Below, piece by piece: positions 16,602 to 24,423 of a stretch of 33,922 nucleotides of DNA (positions within the stretch are counted from its first letter, which is position 1; each line of letters opens with the position of its first letter). Source of the DNA: Oleispira sp. (GTDB lineage Bacteria > Pseudomonadota > Gammaproteobacteria > Pseudomonadales > Oceanobacteraceae); assembly GCA_016765295.1 (NCBI GenBank), contig JAESQF010000080.1, forward strand, positions 1 through 33,922, read 5' to 3'. The position numbers and the translations under genes are program-made. The notes under the pieces were generated by a model. The model saw nothing but the letters and a program-made list of their open reading frames with translations, did no database searches and was not told where the DNA came from.

Positions 16602-16952
16602 ATGAAGCCTATTTCCTATCTTGTAATACTCCTATTTACCCTCTTATCTACAGGGCTACTGTCTGCTTGTGGACAAAAAGAGCCTTATAATCTGCAAGGA
16701 AGACCAGGGGATATTGGTGATGCAATGGAGCATTGCCGCGCTTTTATGAAACATCTACTACCCGATGGTACCCGTGTTTATATTGATTCTGCATCGAGTC
16801 GAGAAACCGTTGAGCATTTTGATATTTTCTTAGATCTACAGGATAAAACGCAAGATGGCTATGCTCAGTGTCGAGTGAATAAGCGCGGTTTAATTAGCTA
16901 TCATGCCATTCGAGAATTCCGCCAAAAAGGACGTTCGTTCTCTAATAACTAG
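16602..16952 (+). CDS. Small hypothetical lipoprotein
   Basis: The 116-residue product has a strong lipoprotein signal (hydrophobic stretch ending LLSAC, Cys23). The mature part has about 90 residues with two further cysteines (AMEHCRAF and YAQCRVN) that could form a disulfide. The sequence is polar and weakly basic at the C-terminus. I do not recognise the family. It precedes the PstS-like gene by about 40 bp and may share its transcript. A TATACT (16564-16569) upstream could be a -10 element, without a clear -35. Confidence 0.65.
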   Translation: MKPISYLVILLFTLLSTGLLSACGQKEPYNLQGRPGDIGDAMEHCRAFMKHLLPDGTRVYIDSASSRETVEHFDIFLDLQDKTQDGYAQCRVNKRGLISYHAIREFRQKGRSFSNN

Positions 16953-16990
16953 GCCTAGACTGAAAGATGGATTCATTTAAAGGAATAAAA

Positions 16991-17866
16991 ATGATCAATC
17001 AGCTCGCAACCTTCATCGTACTAGTCTTTTTCTCGCTAATATCATTCGCCGAGAATGGGCATTTATTTATAGTAGGTTCAACGTCAGCATCTCCTCTTAT
17101 TGAGGCCAGTGAGACAGCATTTAGTCGCTATATTGGTGAAGACGATGCAGTGAATTCATCCGTGGTTATTCGGCCGATTGGCTCGCAAAAGGGCTTGAAG
17201 TCAGTAATAGATCAGATAGCGGATGTTGGAATCATATCGCGCTACCTTAACCGTACCGAATTAGATAAGTGGCCCTATTTAAAGCAAGTGACGATTGCTC
17301 AGGATGCTTTAGTTTTTTTGGTCAGTAAACAAAATAAAATAACGAGTTTAACGGCAGAGCAGATTAAAGATATTTACACCGGCTCAGTTACCCGTTGGGG
17401 TGATATTTCTCAGCAGAATAACCAGTTCTTTACTCAGCCGATACAACCCTTATCGAAAGGGAGTGCTCATGGAACCTTCTATGCTTTTCATTCACTTTTT
17501 GAACTAGATTATATGATTGATCCAGAAGATCAGGGTTTGTATTTAAAACGGCGGGGTGAGAGCTATTTGTTTAGTCGTAGACCTACCCAAACTTACTCTC
17601 GTTTTAATCAAGCGATGGGTATTGTCAATCGTGAACCTGAAAGTACTGCATATGAATCAAATGCGGTGATGCAGCAATATAAAGATCATCTAGGGTTTAA
17701 GAAAATTAAGGTTTTAGATATTGATAATATTGCTATATCTGAAAAAAGCATAAGAAATCAAACCTACCCTTGGGTAAGACCACTAAATTTAATTATTAAT
17801 ACCCATACTAAAAATGAGAAGGTTACGCAGTTTGTTAAATTTATGCTGTCTGAGGAAGGAAAATAG
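16991..17866 (+). CDS. PstS-like phosphate/oxyanion substrate-binding protein (orphan)
   Basis: The start is taken at ATG 16991, because AAGGA lies 7 nt upstream; an earlier ATG at 16967 has no SD. The product has 291 residues with a signal peptide (FIVLVFFSLISFAEN). The mature protein shows the phosphate-binding-protein fold: IVGSTSASPLIEA, IGSQKGLKSVIDQIADVGIISR, LTAEQIKDIYTGSVTRWGDI and SKGSAHGTFYAF. These are the oxyanion-contact loops of PstS-type proteins. No PstC, PstA or PstB genes are adjacent, so it may serve a distant transporter or act as a sensor or binding protein. Phosphate specificity is inferred from family only. Confidence 0.87.
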   Translation: MINQLATFIVLVFFSLISFAENGHLFIVGSTSASPLIEASETAFSRYIGEDDAVNSSVVIRPIGSQKGLKSVIDQIADVGIISRYLNRTELDKWPYLKQVTIAQDALVFLVSKQNKITSLTAEQIKDIYTGSVTRWGDISQQNNQFFTQPIQPLSKGSAHGTFYAFHSLFELDYMIDPEDQGLYLKRRGESYLFSRRPTQTYSRFNQAMGIVNREPESTAYESNAVMQQYKDHLGFKKIKVLDIDNIAISEKSIRNQTYPWVRPLNLIINTHTKNEKVTQFVKFMLSEEGK

Positions 17867-17876
17867 TTCGAGAGCA

Positions 17877-17914
17877 AGGATATATCCCAATACAGTTACC
17901 TTGAGATATATCCT
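17877..17914. terminator. Hairpin between convergent genes
   Basis: AGGATATATC (17877-17886) and GATATATCCT (17905-17914) form a perfect 10-bp stem with an 18-nt loop between the convergent PstS-like and kinase genes. The stem is AT-rich and no T-run follows, so it is at best a weak bidirectional terminator. Confidence 0.4.
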
Positions 17915-17927
17915 ATCAAAGACTTAG

Positions 17928-18920
17928 TTAGAGAACCGCTTTTAATGGTTCATGTTGTTCGGCTTCTAAGCGAGGGCCAAATTGACCAACAACTTGCGAT
18001 GACGCTGCACTGGCTAAGCGACCCGCCGCTGCGAAATCATGACCGTGAGTAATGGCATACATAAAAGCCCCGGCAAACAAATCACCGGCACCATTTGAAT
18101 CCACAGCCGTTACTTCGTTAGGCTCGATAACGTGAGTTGTTTTGCCATCAAATGCTATTGCACCTTTACTACCAAGGGTAATTGCAAATGCTTTCGCTTG
18201 GGTCTTCATAAAGCTAATAGCGTCTGCTAGGTCATCGGTATCCGCGAATAACTTAGCTTCTTCTTCATTACAGAATAATAAATCAACTCCACCACCGATC
18301 ATTTCTTTTAGACCGTCTTTAAAGAACTGAACCATGGCAGGATCAGAAAAGGTGATGGCTGTTTTTACGCCATTTTTCTCTGCCAGCTTACGCAGGTGAA
18401 TAGCGGCGGCGCGAGAAAGATCAGATGTTACTAAATAACCTTCGATATAAACGTATTCGGAATCCGCTAGCGCAACTTCATTAATATGTTTTTGCTCTAG
18501 GTTCGTGGTGATACCTAGGTAGGTATTCATGGTGCGTTCAGCATCAGGGGTGATCATCACTAAGCACTTACCGGTTACGCCTTCATCACGGTCGTCCCCT
18601 AGGTTCGTATCAACACCCGCGGCTTTCATGTCTTGCATGTAAAAATCGCCAGCTTCATCGTTCGCTACATTACAGCTATAGAAAGTTTTCGCTCCGAAAT
18701 AACTAGCACCAATAATGGTATTGGCTGCACTGCCACCACAAGCACGCTTTTTTAGACCAAAGCGATCTTTCAATACCGCTAGGCTCTGGGCAAGCTGATC
18801 TTCATCGATTAAGGTCATCATGCCTTTTTCAATATTCAGGTCGCTGAAGAAATCGTCTTTAACTTCGAATTCTTTATCAACTAATGCGTTGCCGATGCCG
18901 TAGATGTGGTACTTAGCCAT
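17928..18920 (-). CDS. PfkB-family sugar/nucleoside kinase, probably adenosine kinase
   Basis: A 330-residue cytosolic PfkB-family kinase. The N-terminal YHIYGIGNALVDKEFEV and the CGGSAANTIIGASYFGA substrate-binding motif resemble bacterial adenosine kinases annotated in Pseudomonas-like genomes. The C-terminal signature is VDSNGAGDLFAGAF, with the anion-hole GAGD and catalytic Asp280. It would phosphorylate a nucleoside or sugar using ATP. The strong similarity of the overall layout to adenosine-kinase-type PfkB proteins makes that the preferred name, but substrate cannot be proven from sequence. It is divergent from mrcB. Confidence 0.86.
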   Translation of the reverse strand: MAKYHIYGIGNALVDKEFEVKDDFFSDLNIEKGMMTLIDEDQLAQSLAVLKDRFGLKKRACGGSAANTIIGASYFGAKTFYSCNVANDEAGDFYMQDMKAAGVDTNLGDDRDEGVTGKCLVMITPDAERTMNTYLGITTNLEQKHINEVALADSEYVYIEGYLVTSDLSRAAAIHLRKLAEKNGVKTAITFSDPAMVQFFKDGLKEMIGGGVDLLFCNEEEAKLFADTDDLADAISFMKTQAKAFAITLGSKGAIAFDGKTTHVIEPNEVTAVDSNGAGDLFAGAFMYAITHGHDFAAAGRLASAASSQVVGQFGPRLEAEQHEPLKAVL

Positions 18921-19021
18921 GTGTCATATCTCTATTAATTGGAATAATGATGAGTTGTTGCGAGCAGTTTAACAGAACTCGAGCATATGACTAAGTCAGT
19001 CTGTGTTAGCATGGGCGCAAT

Positions 19022-21412
19022 ATGACGACTGCTAAAAAGCCAACTAGGGCTGTGAAATCTAGTTCAAAAAAGAAATCTCCAATTCGGAAAAAGCCTAGGA
19101 ATTCTAAGCCTGCTAATAGCAAACCGAACTTCAAGAAAAACCTTTGGTCTTGGTTTTGGCGACTATCGATTCTAATAATATTGGCGCTGGGTGTTTGGCT
19201 CATTTATCTAGATGCACAGGTGCGCTCGCAGTTTGACGGTAATAAGTGGGCCTTGCCGGCGAAGGTCTATGCACGTCCGTTATCGTTATACCCCGGTTTA
19301 TTGTTATCCACTAAGCAACTGCAATCCGAACTGAAGTGGAATGACTATAAAGCAGTCAGTCATGTGGTTAGCCCAGGTACTTATGGTCGTGATGGCAGCG
19401 ATTGGATTATTTATCGCCGTGCATTCTCATTTGCTGATCGTCATGAGGATGCGGTAAAAATTCGCTTATCTTTTGCCGATGGCCGTATTGAGCAGTTATC
19501 GATTGGCGGACAGATAAAAGGCTTAGAGCGTATAGAGCCGCAATATATTGGTGGTATTTTTCCTGCACATCATGAAGATCGAGATCTTATAGCGCTGCAG
19601 GATGTCCCTCCCGCTTTAGTGGCTGCTTTGGTTGCAGTGGAAGATCGTGGCTATTTTGATCATTACGGCATCTCTATTCGCGGTATTTTACGCGCAATGA
19701 AAGCGAATATTGCCGCCGGACGCACCGTACAAGGTGGCTCTACCTTGACTCAACAGTTGGTAAAAAACTTCTTTTTAACCAATGAGCGTTCTTTGCGGCG
19801 TAAAATTAAAGAAGCGTTTATGGCTTTGCTATTAGAGCTGCATTATAGCAAAGAGGAAATTCTGCAAGCGTATCTAAACGAGGTATATCTGGGTCAATCA
19901 GGGCGTCGTTCTATTAATGGTATTGCCTTGGCGAGTAGATTCTATTTTGCAAAAAATGTGCAGCAGCTCGATTTGTCTGAAGTCGCGTTATTGGTCGGTA
20001 TGGTGAAAGGTCCGTCTTATTACAATCCTTTCCGTCATCCACAGCGTGCTCGCGAGCGTCGAGATTTAGTCTTAGGCATTATGGCAGAGCTGAATATCAT
20101 CAGTAGCGCTCAGCGCATGAATGCCCAAGGGCAAGATATTCAAGTCGCTGATTCAAAGCGAGCAGGGCAGCGTGAATATCCAGCCTTTATTCAATTGGTT
20201 AAAAAACAATTACAGCAAGATTATCGTCTGCAGGATTTACAAAGTACGGGTTTAAGAATTTTCACTACGTTAGATCCTTGGCTGCAGCACGCGACTGAAA
20301 AAGCGGTGCAGAAGCATCTGAATTACTTAGAAAAACGCAGCGGTTTTAAACAGCCGACGTTTGAAGCAGCGGTGGTGGTGACCAGTGTTGATGGTGCGGA
20401 AGTACGTGCCATTGTTGGCTCTCGCCGTGTACGCTATTTTGGTTTTAATCGAGCTATGGATGCTCAACGTTCGATTGGCTCTTTGGCTAAACCAGCGGTA
20501 TACCTCACTGCATTGGCGTCAGGACGGTATAATTGGTCAACGATTGTCGAAGATAAACCGGTGAGTGTTTCTGGCCAAGATGGGAGTTTGTGGCAGCCAA
20601 AAAACTATGATCGTAAAGATTATGGTCCGGTATTTTTAGTCGATGCGATGTCTAAATCTCTAAACCAAGCAACCGCGCGTTTAGGAATGAAAATTGGTAT
20701 TGATCAGGTAGTGAATACCTTTCAGCGCTTAGGCGTCGATAAGAAAATACCGCATTACCCTTCAATTTTATTAGGTTCGGTTTCTATGTCGCCACTGCAG
20801 GTGACGCAGATGTTTCAAACTTATGCATCCGGTGGTTTCGCCATGCAGCCTAGAAGTATTCAGGCGTTGACCACCAATGATAATCAGCTGTTAACCTCTT
20901 ACGCAGCCCAAGGTGAGCAGGTATATTCGCCGCAATTAATTGAGACTTTACGCTATGGTTTACAGCAAGTTATTGTCCAGGGTACCGGTAAGCGCTTAGC
21001 GCGTACTTTTAAGACCACTAAAATAGCGGGTAAAACAGGCACCAGTGATGAGCAGCGTGATGCTTGGTTTGCCGGCTTTGATGATCGACATTTAGCGGTT
21101 GTTTGGGTGGGGCGAGACGATAATAAACCGATGCCCTTTACCGGAGCGGGTGGCGCGTTACCGATTTGGCAGGATATATTCTTACAATCTGGCTTAGAGC
21201 CATTAACGCCCTTGGTTGATTTGGACTGGGCTTGGGTTAATAACCAAGGGGAGGTTGTGGAGCGTGAATGTGGTGTGCGTAAAATGCCCTTTATGCCTGG
21301 GGTGTTAACTGGGCGTAGAATGTCATGTGATGAGTCGGAAGCTAACTCCGCGTCAGGCTCTCAATTAAATAGTAGTGAAGGTGGTGGTTCGTGGTTCGAT
21401 TGGTTGTTTTAA
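19022..21412 (+). CDS. mrcB: Penicillin-binding protein 1B
   Basis: This 796-residue bifunctional class A penicillin-binding protein polymerises and crosslinks peptidoglycan at the inner-membrane face. It has a Lys/Arg-rich cytoplasmic tail (residues 1-40), a transmembrane segment (about 43-62), and a UB2H-like region (about 80-165). The glycosyltransferase domain contains VEDRGYFDHYG (catalytic Glu207) and GGSTLTQQLVKN. The transpeptidase domain has SLAK (Ser487, Lys490), SLN (546-548) and KTGTS (Lys671). All catalytic motifs are intact. The start has no strong SD but fits the family. The downstream TPR lipoprotein overlaps by 22 nt. Confidence 0.96.
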   Translation: MTTAKKPTRAVKSSSKKKSPIRKKPRNSKPANSKPNFKKNLWSWFWRLSILIILALGVWLIYLDAQVRSQFDGNKWALPAKVYARPLSLYPGLLLSTKQLQSELKWNDYKAVSHVVSPGTYGRDGSDWIIYRRAFSFADRHEDAVKIRLSFADGRIEQLSIGGQIKGLERIEPQYIGGIFPAHHEDRDLIALQDVPPALVAALVAVEDRGYFDHYGISIRGILRAMKANIAAGRTVQGGSTLTQQLVKNFFLTNERSLRRKIKEAFMALLLELHYSKEEILQAYLNEVYLGQSGRRSINGIALASRFYFAKNVQQLDLSEVALLVGMVKGPSYYNPFRHPQRARERRDLVLGIMAELNIISSAQRMNAQGQDIQVADSKRAGQREYPAFIQLVKKQLQQDYRLQDLQSTGLRIFTTLDPWLQHATEKAVQKHLNYLEKRSGFKQPTFEAAVVVTSVDGAEVRAIVGSRRVRYFGFNRAMDAQRSIGSLAKPAVYLTALASGRYNWSTIVEDKPVSVSGQDGSLWQPKNYDRKDYGPVFLVDAMSKSLNQATARLGMKIGIDQVVNTFQRLGVDKKIPHYPSILLGSVSMSPLQVTQMFQTYASGGFAMQPRSIQALTTNDNQLLTSYAAQGEQVYSPQLIETLRYGLQQVIVQGTGKRLARTFKTTKIAGKTGTSDEQRDAWFAGFDDRHLAVVWVGRDDNKPMPFTGAGGALPIWQDIFLQSGLEPLTPLVDLDWAWVNNQGEVVERECGVRKMPFMPGVLTGRRMSCDESEANSASGSQLNSSEGGGSWFDWLF

Positions 21413-21825
21413 TTTTTGTCGTTATCAGTTTTTTATCGGCTTGTAGTAGTCTGCCTAGTTCAGAGTTAAATGATCCGCGCTTAGCGCAAAGCTCTGAAGA
21501 GCAGAAAGGATCAGATAATGAGTTGATTCGATTGGATGAAGGAACACATCACCCTGCGGTGCAGGTTCTATTATCTCAGGCAGAAGAAGCGCGCCAGCAG
21601 GGAAGAAATCGCCAGGCATTATCTTATCTTGATCAGGCGCGCCAGATACAGCCACGTAATTCAGCGATATTTTATCGTCAGGCTTGGTTGAATTATCAGT
21701 TAGGGAATTTATCGCAAGCACAGCAATTATTACAGCGGGCAAAGTTATATATGAATACGGATAAAATTTTGCAGCAAAGAGTTATTTTGCTGCAAAATAA
21801 TATAGATGCGAGATCAGGACTCTAG
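21391..21825 (+). CDS. lpoP: TPR outer-membrane lipoprotein, probable PBP1B activator LpoP
   Basis: This 144-residue lipoprotein starts at GTG 21391, preceded by a GAAGGTGG purine-rich SD inside mrcB. The signal ends LSAC (Cys18). The mature part has a disordered linker (about 19-50) and two TPR-like helical hairpins, VQVLLSQAEEARQQGRNRQALSYLDQARQIQP and AIFYRQAWLNYQLGNLSQAQQLLQRA. From established work in Pseudomonas aeruginosa, the TPR lipoprotein LpoP lies in an operon with the PBP1b gene and activates it. The same arrangement, including a 22-nt overlap with mrcB, supports this name. Direct activity is inferred. Confidence 0.8.
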   Translation: MVRLVVLIFVVISFLSACSSLPSSELNDPRLAQSSEEQKGSDNELIRLDEGTHHPAVQVLLSQAEEARQQGRNRQALSYLDQARQIQPRNSAIFYRQAWLNYQLGNLSQAQQLLQRAKLYMNTDKILQQRVILLQNNIDARSGL

Positions 21826-21838
21826 TTTCAATAGCAGC

Positions 21839-22468
21839 CTAAACAGTAGACTGCGCCTTTAGTCGAAGGACGAAGGTGCGGTTAATCGCTGCAAGTAATA
21901 ACCCTAGCGCCAGCTCGATAGGCCATTCCGCTGCCAGGTCTTGTGCCACAGTGTTCGCATTAATATTAGAGCTGACACTATGCAAAGCAAGAATCAAACT
22001 AGAGAACACCGCGATAGAGAGCGCGAGATTCGCTTGCTTTATGCAAATACCAGATGCTTTATTCAATAATATTCTTGCGATAGCAAAACTACTGATCAAA
22101 GCGCTTGCCACTAACAGATAGTTTAAGTTTTGCGTTTGCTGGCATAGCCAATAAATACCACAAACCCCCAGTAGAATTCTTCCCCAAGCTTCTTTTGGCC
22201 AGTCCAACTTAAAGGACAGTGCCAGTAAAACAAAACTTAATAGTGGAAACGCTGCATAGAATGCAAGCTGCTTAAACCAATACATCGGGGTTAATTCGAT
22301 GACATAACTCATCAAGTTAGAAGCCGCAAAAGACGTAATTAATAGACCACTGCAAAATGCGGCGGAATACCAGCCAGGAACTTCATCTTTTGGCTGCCAA
22401 GTTTTTAGCATCCAAAGAGAAGTGAGCAGCATTAGTAGCTGCCCTCCAATCGTTAATATTAATGGCAT
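21839..22468 (-). CDS. Hypothetical multi-pass inner-membrane protein
   Basis: The 209-residue protein has about six hydrophobic segments separated by short polar loops, for example LLMLLTSLWML, AFCSGLLITSFAASNLM, YAAFPLLSFVLLALSF, LLVASALISSFAIARIL, LALSIAVFSSLILAL and IELALGLLLAAI. No recognised family motif or catalytic residues are seen. Its ATG directly follows the hemL stop (TAGATG), so it is translated from the hemL message. A link with heme or tetrapyrrole metabolism is possible from position only. Confidence 0.75.
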   Translation of the reverse strand: MPLILTIGGQLLMLLTSLWMLKTWQPKDEVPGWYSAAFCSGLLITSFAASNLMSYVIELTPMYWFKQLAFYAAFPLLSFVLLALSFKLDWPKEAWGRILLGVCGIYWLCQQTQNLNYLLVASALISSFAIARILLNKASGICIKQANLALSIAVFSSLILALHSVSSNINANTVAQDLAAEWPIELALGLLLAAINRTFVLRLKAQSTV

Positions 22469-23770
22469 CTATGCTGCAGCCATTTGAGAAAATACGACAT
22501 TTGCTGCTGCAATTGTTTCGTTGATATCATCTTCGCTATGCGCCGCAGACATAAAGCCGGCTTCAAATGCAGAAGGTGCTAAGTAAACACCTTGTTCTAA
22601 CATACCGTGGAAGAATGCCTTGAAGGCTTCTTGGTCACATTCACAAACCTGAGCAAAGTTATTCACTTTCTTTGCTTCGGTGAAGAAGAAGCCAAACATA
22701 GAGCCAGCGCTATTGGTAGTGAATGGAATGCCGTGCTTATCTGCAGCGGCTTGTACACCGGTGCACAGTTGTTCTACACGAGTAGCAAGCTGCTCATACA
22801 AACCTTCTTGCTGAACCGATTTCAACATGGCTAAACCTGCCGCCATGGCTAGTGGGTTACCTGATAACGTACCTGCCTGATAAACAGGGCCGATGGGTGC
22901 TAGGTATTCCATGATTTCACGTTTGCCACCAAACGCACCAACAGGAAGGCCGCCACCGATCACTTTACCGAGAGTTGTTAGGTCTGGTTGAATACCGTAA
23001 TAACCTTGAGCACCGGTTAACGATACGCGAAAACCTGACATCACTTCGTCAAAAATTAATACAGCGCTGTGTTGATCACATACGTCACGCAAACATTGTA
23101 AGAATTCTTTTGTGGGAGGAATGCAGTTCATGTTACCAGCAACAGGCTCAACGATAATGCAGGCGACTTTATCACCGTGGTCGGCAAAGTAGGCTTTCAC
23201 ATCTTCGATGTCGTTGTAATTTAACGTGACGGTATCGTCAGCTACACCAGCAGGAACACCTGGAGAAGAAGGAACACCTAACGTCAGTGCGCCAGAACCC
23301 GCTTTCACTAATAATGAATCAGCATGACCGTGATAACAGCCTTCAAATTTCACTAGCTTATCGCGACCATTAAAACCACGGGCTAAACGAATTGCGCTCA
23401 TGGTAGCTTCAGTACCTGAACTCACCATGCGTACCATATCCATACCAGGCATGATGCCGCATACAGTTTGAGCCATTTCAATTTCAATTTCAGTCGGCGC
23501 ACCAAAACCCAAGCCTTGATCTAGACGTGCCTTAACCGCGTCGATTACATCACCGCGAGCGTGACCCATAATCATCGGGCCCCAAGAACCTACATAATCG
23601 ATATAGCGATTATCGTCGGCATCAAAGATACAAGAGCCTTCACCGCGTTCGAAAAATATGGGCGTTCCACCGACACCTTTAAAGGCACGTACCGGGGAGT
23701 TCACGCCACCAGGAATAAACTCCTGCGCACGTTCAAAAAGGTTTTTAGATTTATCAATGGAATAAGACAT
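22469..23770 (-). CDS. hemL: Glutamate-1-semialdehyde 2,1-aminomutase
   Basis: This 433-residue PLP enzyme converts glutamate-1-semialdehyde to 5-aminolevulinate, the C5-pathway precursor of heme. Visible motifs are [10 protein letters not shown] near the N-terminus, [46 protein letters not shown] and [12 protein letters not shown] with the PLP lysine at residue 269. Length and sequence match HemL throughout. The unknown membrane gene follows directly. Upstream, a 140-bp inverted-repeat element separates it from hemJ, so it may carry its own promoter. The HemL-like enzyme at 1189-2529 is a diverged paralogue. Confidence 0.97.
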   Translation of the reverse strand: MSYSIDKSKNLFERAQEFIPGGVNSPVRAFKGVGGTPIFFERGEGSCIFDADDNRYIDYVGSWGPMIMGHARGDVIDAVKARLDQGLGFGAPTEIEIEMAQTVCGIMPGMDMVRMVSSGTEATMSAIRLARGFNGRDKLVKFEGCYHGHADSLLVKAGSGALTLGVPSSPGVPAGVADDTVTLNYNDIEDVKAYFADHGDKVACIIVEPVAGNMNCIPPTKEFLQCLRDVCDQHSAVLIFDEVMSGFRVSLTGAQGYYGIQPDLTTLGKVIGGGLPVGAFGGKREIMEYLAPIGPVYQAGTLSGNPLAMAAGLAMLKSVQQEGLYEQLATRVEQLCTGVQAAADKHGIPFTTNSAGSMFGFFFTEAKKVNNFAQVCECDQEAFKAFFHGMLEQGVYLAPSAFEAGFMSAAHSEDDINETIAAANVVFSQMAAA

Positions 23771-23818
23771 AGAAAGAACTCAAATTCGTTATTTAAAAAG
23801 ATGAAATGTTAAATCTGG

Positions 23819-23958
23819 CAATATAGTAGCTAGCATTATTGAGTGTTGATAGAGCGAGTGTGTGAGGCAGGAGCCGAGCCCAAGCCTACAGGGATCGTAT
23901 TCACGGCGTCTCGTGGAATCAATACTCAATCATGCTGGCGATTATAAAACCTATATTG
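23819..23958. repeat. MITE-like or structured inverted-repeat element upstream of hemL
   Basis: Nested inverted repeats enclose a GC-rich core. CAATATAG (23819-23826) pairs with CTATATTG (23951-23958). GCTAGCATTATTGAGTGTTG (from 23829) pairs with the arm at 23918-23939 apart from about three mismatches. The core includes GCCTACAGGGATCGTATTC and GGCGTCTCGTGG. The look is that of a small non-autonomous intergenic repeat seen in marine gammaproteobacteria. It lies about 50 bp upstream of hemL. A transcribed regulatory hairpin is the alternative. Confidence 0.55.
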
Positions 23959-23963
23959 TTTTC

Positions 23964-23984
23964 TTTTAGCCTTAGCAGCTAAAA
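23964..23984 (-). terminator. Hairpin overlapping the hemJ stop codon
   Basis: TTTTAGC (23964-23970) and GCTAAAA (23978-23984) form a 7-bp stem with a 7-nt loop that includes the hemJ TAG. It is AT-rich without a following T-run on the minus strand, so it is only a weak candidate for ending the hemJ transcript. Confidence 0.3.
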
Positions 23985-24401
23985 AGGTCTAACTACGACC
24001 AAGATAATAATGGCGACTAAAAATAAAACCGGTACTTCATTAAACCAACGATAAAATACATGACCTTTATCGTTAATGTCCTGCGCAAATTTCTTTAACA
24101 AGGCTCCACACATAAAGTGGTAAGCGACTAAAAAAGCCACCAAGGTTAACTTCGCATGCATCCAGCCTTGACTCATATAATAGCTAGGATTCAGCGTAAT
24201 CATGCAAACACCTAAAGCGATCACCAAAACCATAGAAGGGGTCATGATGCCGCGATAAAGTTTGCGCTCCATTATTTTAAAGCGATCTTTACTAACCTGA
24301 TCTTCTGCCATGGCGTGATAGACAAATAACCGCGGTAAATAAAACAAGGCGGCAAACCAGGTAATGACGGCAATAATATGAAAGGCTTTGAGCCAGAGCA
24401 T
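23979..24401 (-). CDS. hemJ: Protoporphyrinogen IX oxidase HemJ
   Basis: The 140-residue inner-membrane protein has four hydrophobic segments. KAFHIIAVITWFAALFYLPRLFVYH matches the first conserved block of the HemJ/UPF0093 family, with the conserved His near residue 8. GWMHAKLTLV carries the conserved Lys near residue 83. HemJ oxidises protoporphyrinogen IX to protoporphyrin IX, the penultimate heme step, in bacteria lacking HemG and HemY. Its closeness to hemL reinforces the call. It follows the CLC gene by only 22 nt and is likely co-transcribed with it. Confidence 0.92.
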   Translation of the reverse strand: MLWLKAFHIIAVITWFAALFYLPRLFVYHAMAEDQVSKDRFKIMERKLYRGIMTPSMVLVIALGVCMITLNPSYYMSQGWMHAKLTLVAFLVAYHFMCGALLKKFAQDINDKGHVFYRWFNEVPVLFLVAIIILVVVRPF

Positions 24402-24423
24402 GTGCTTCTCTCTTTTAAAAATT

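Noticed and set aside
23819-23958. Riboswitch for hemL
   Set aside because: Inverted arms with an outer closing stem fit a repeat element better; no known riboswitch consensus was recognised.
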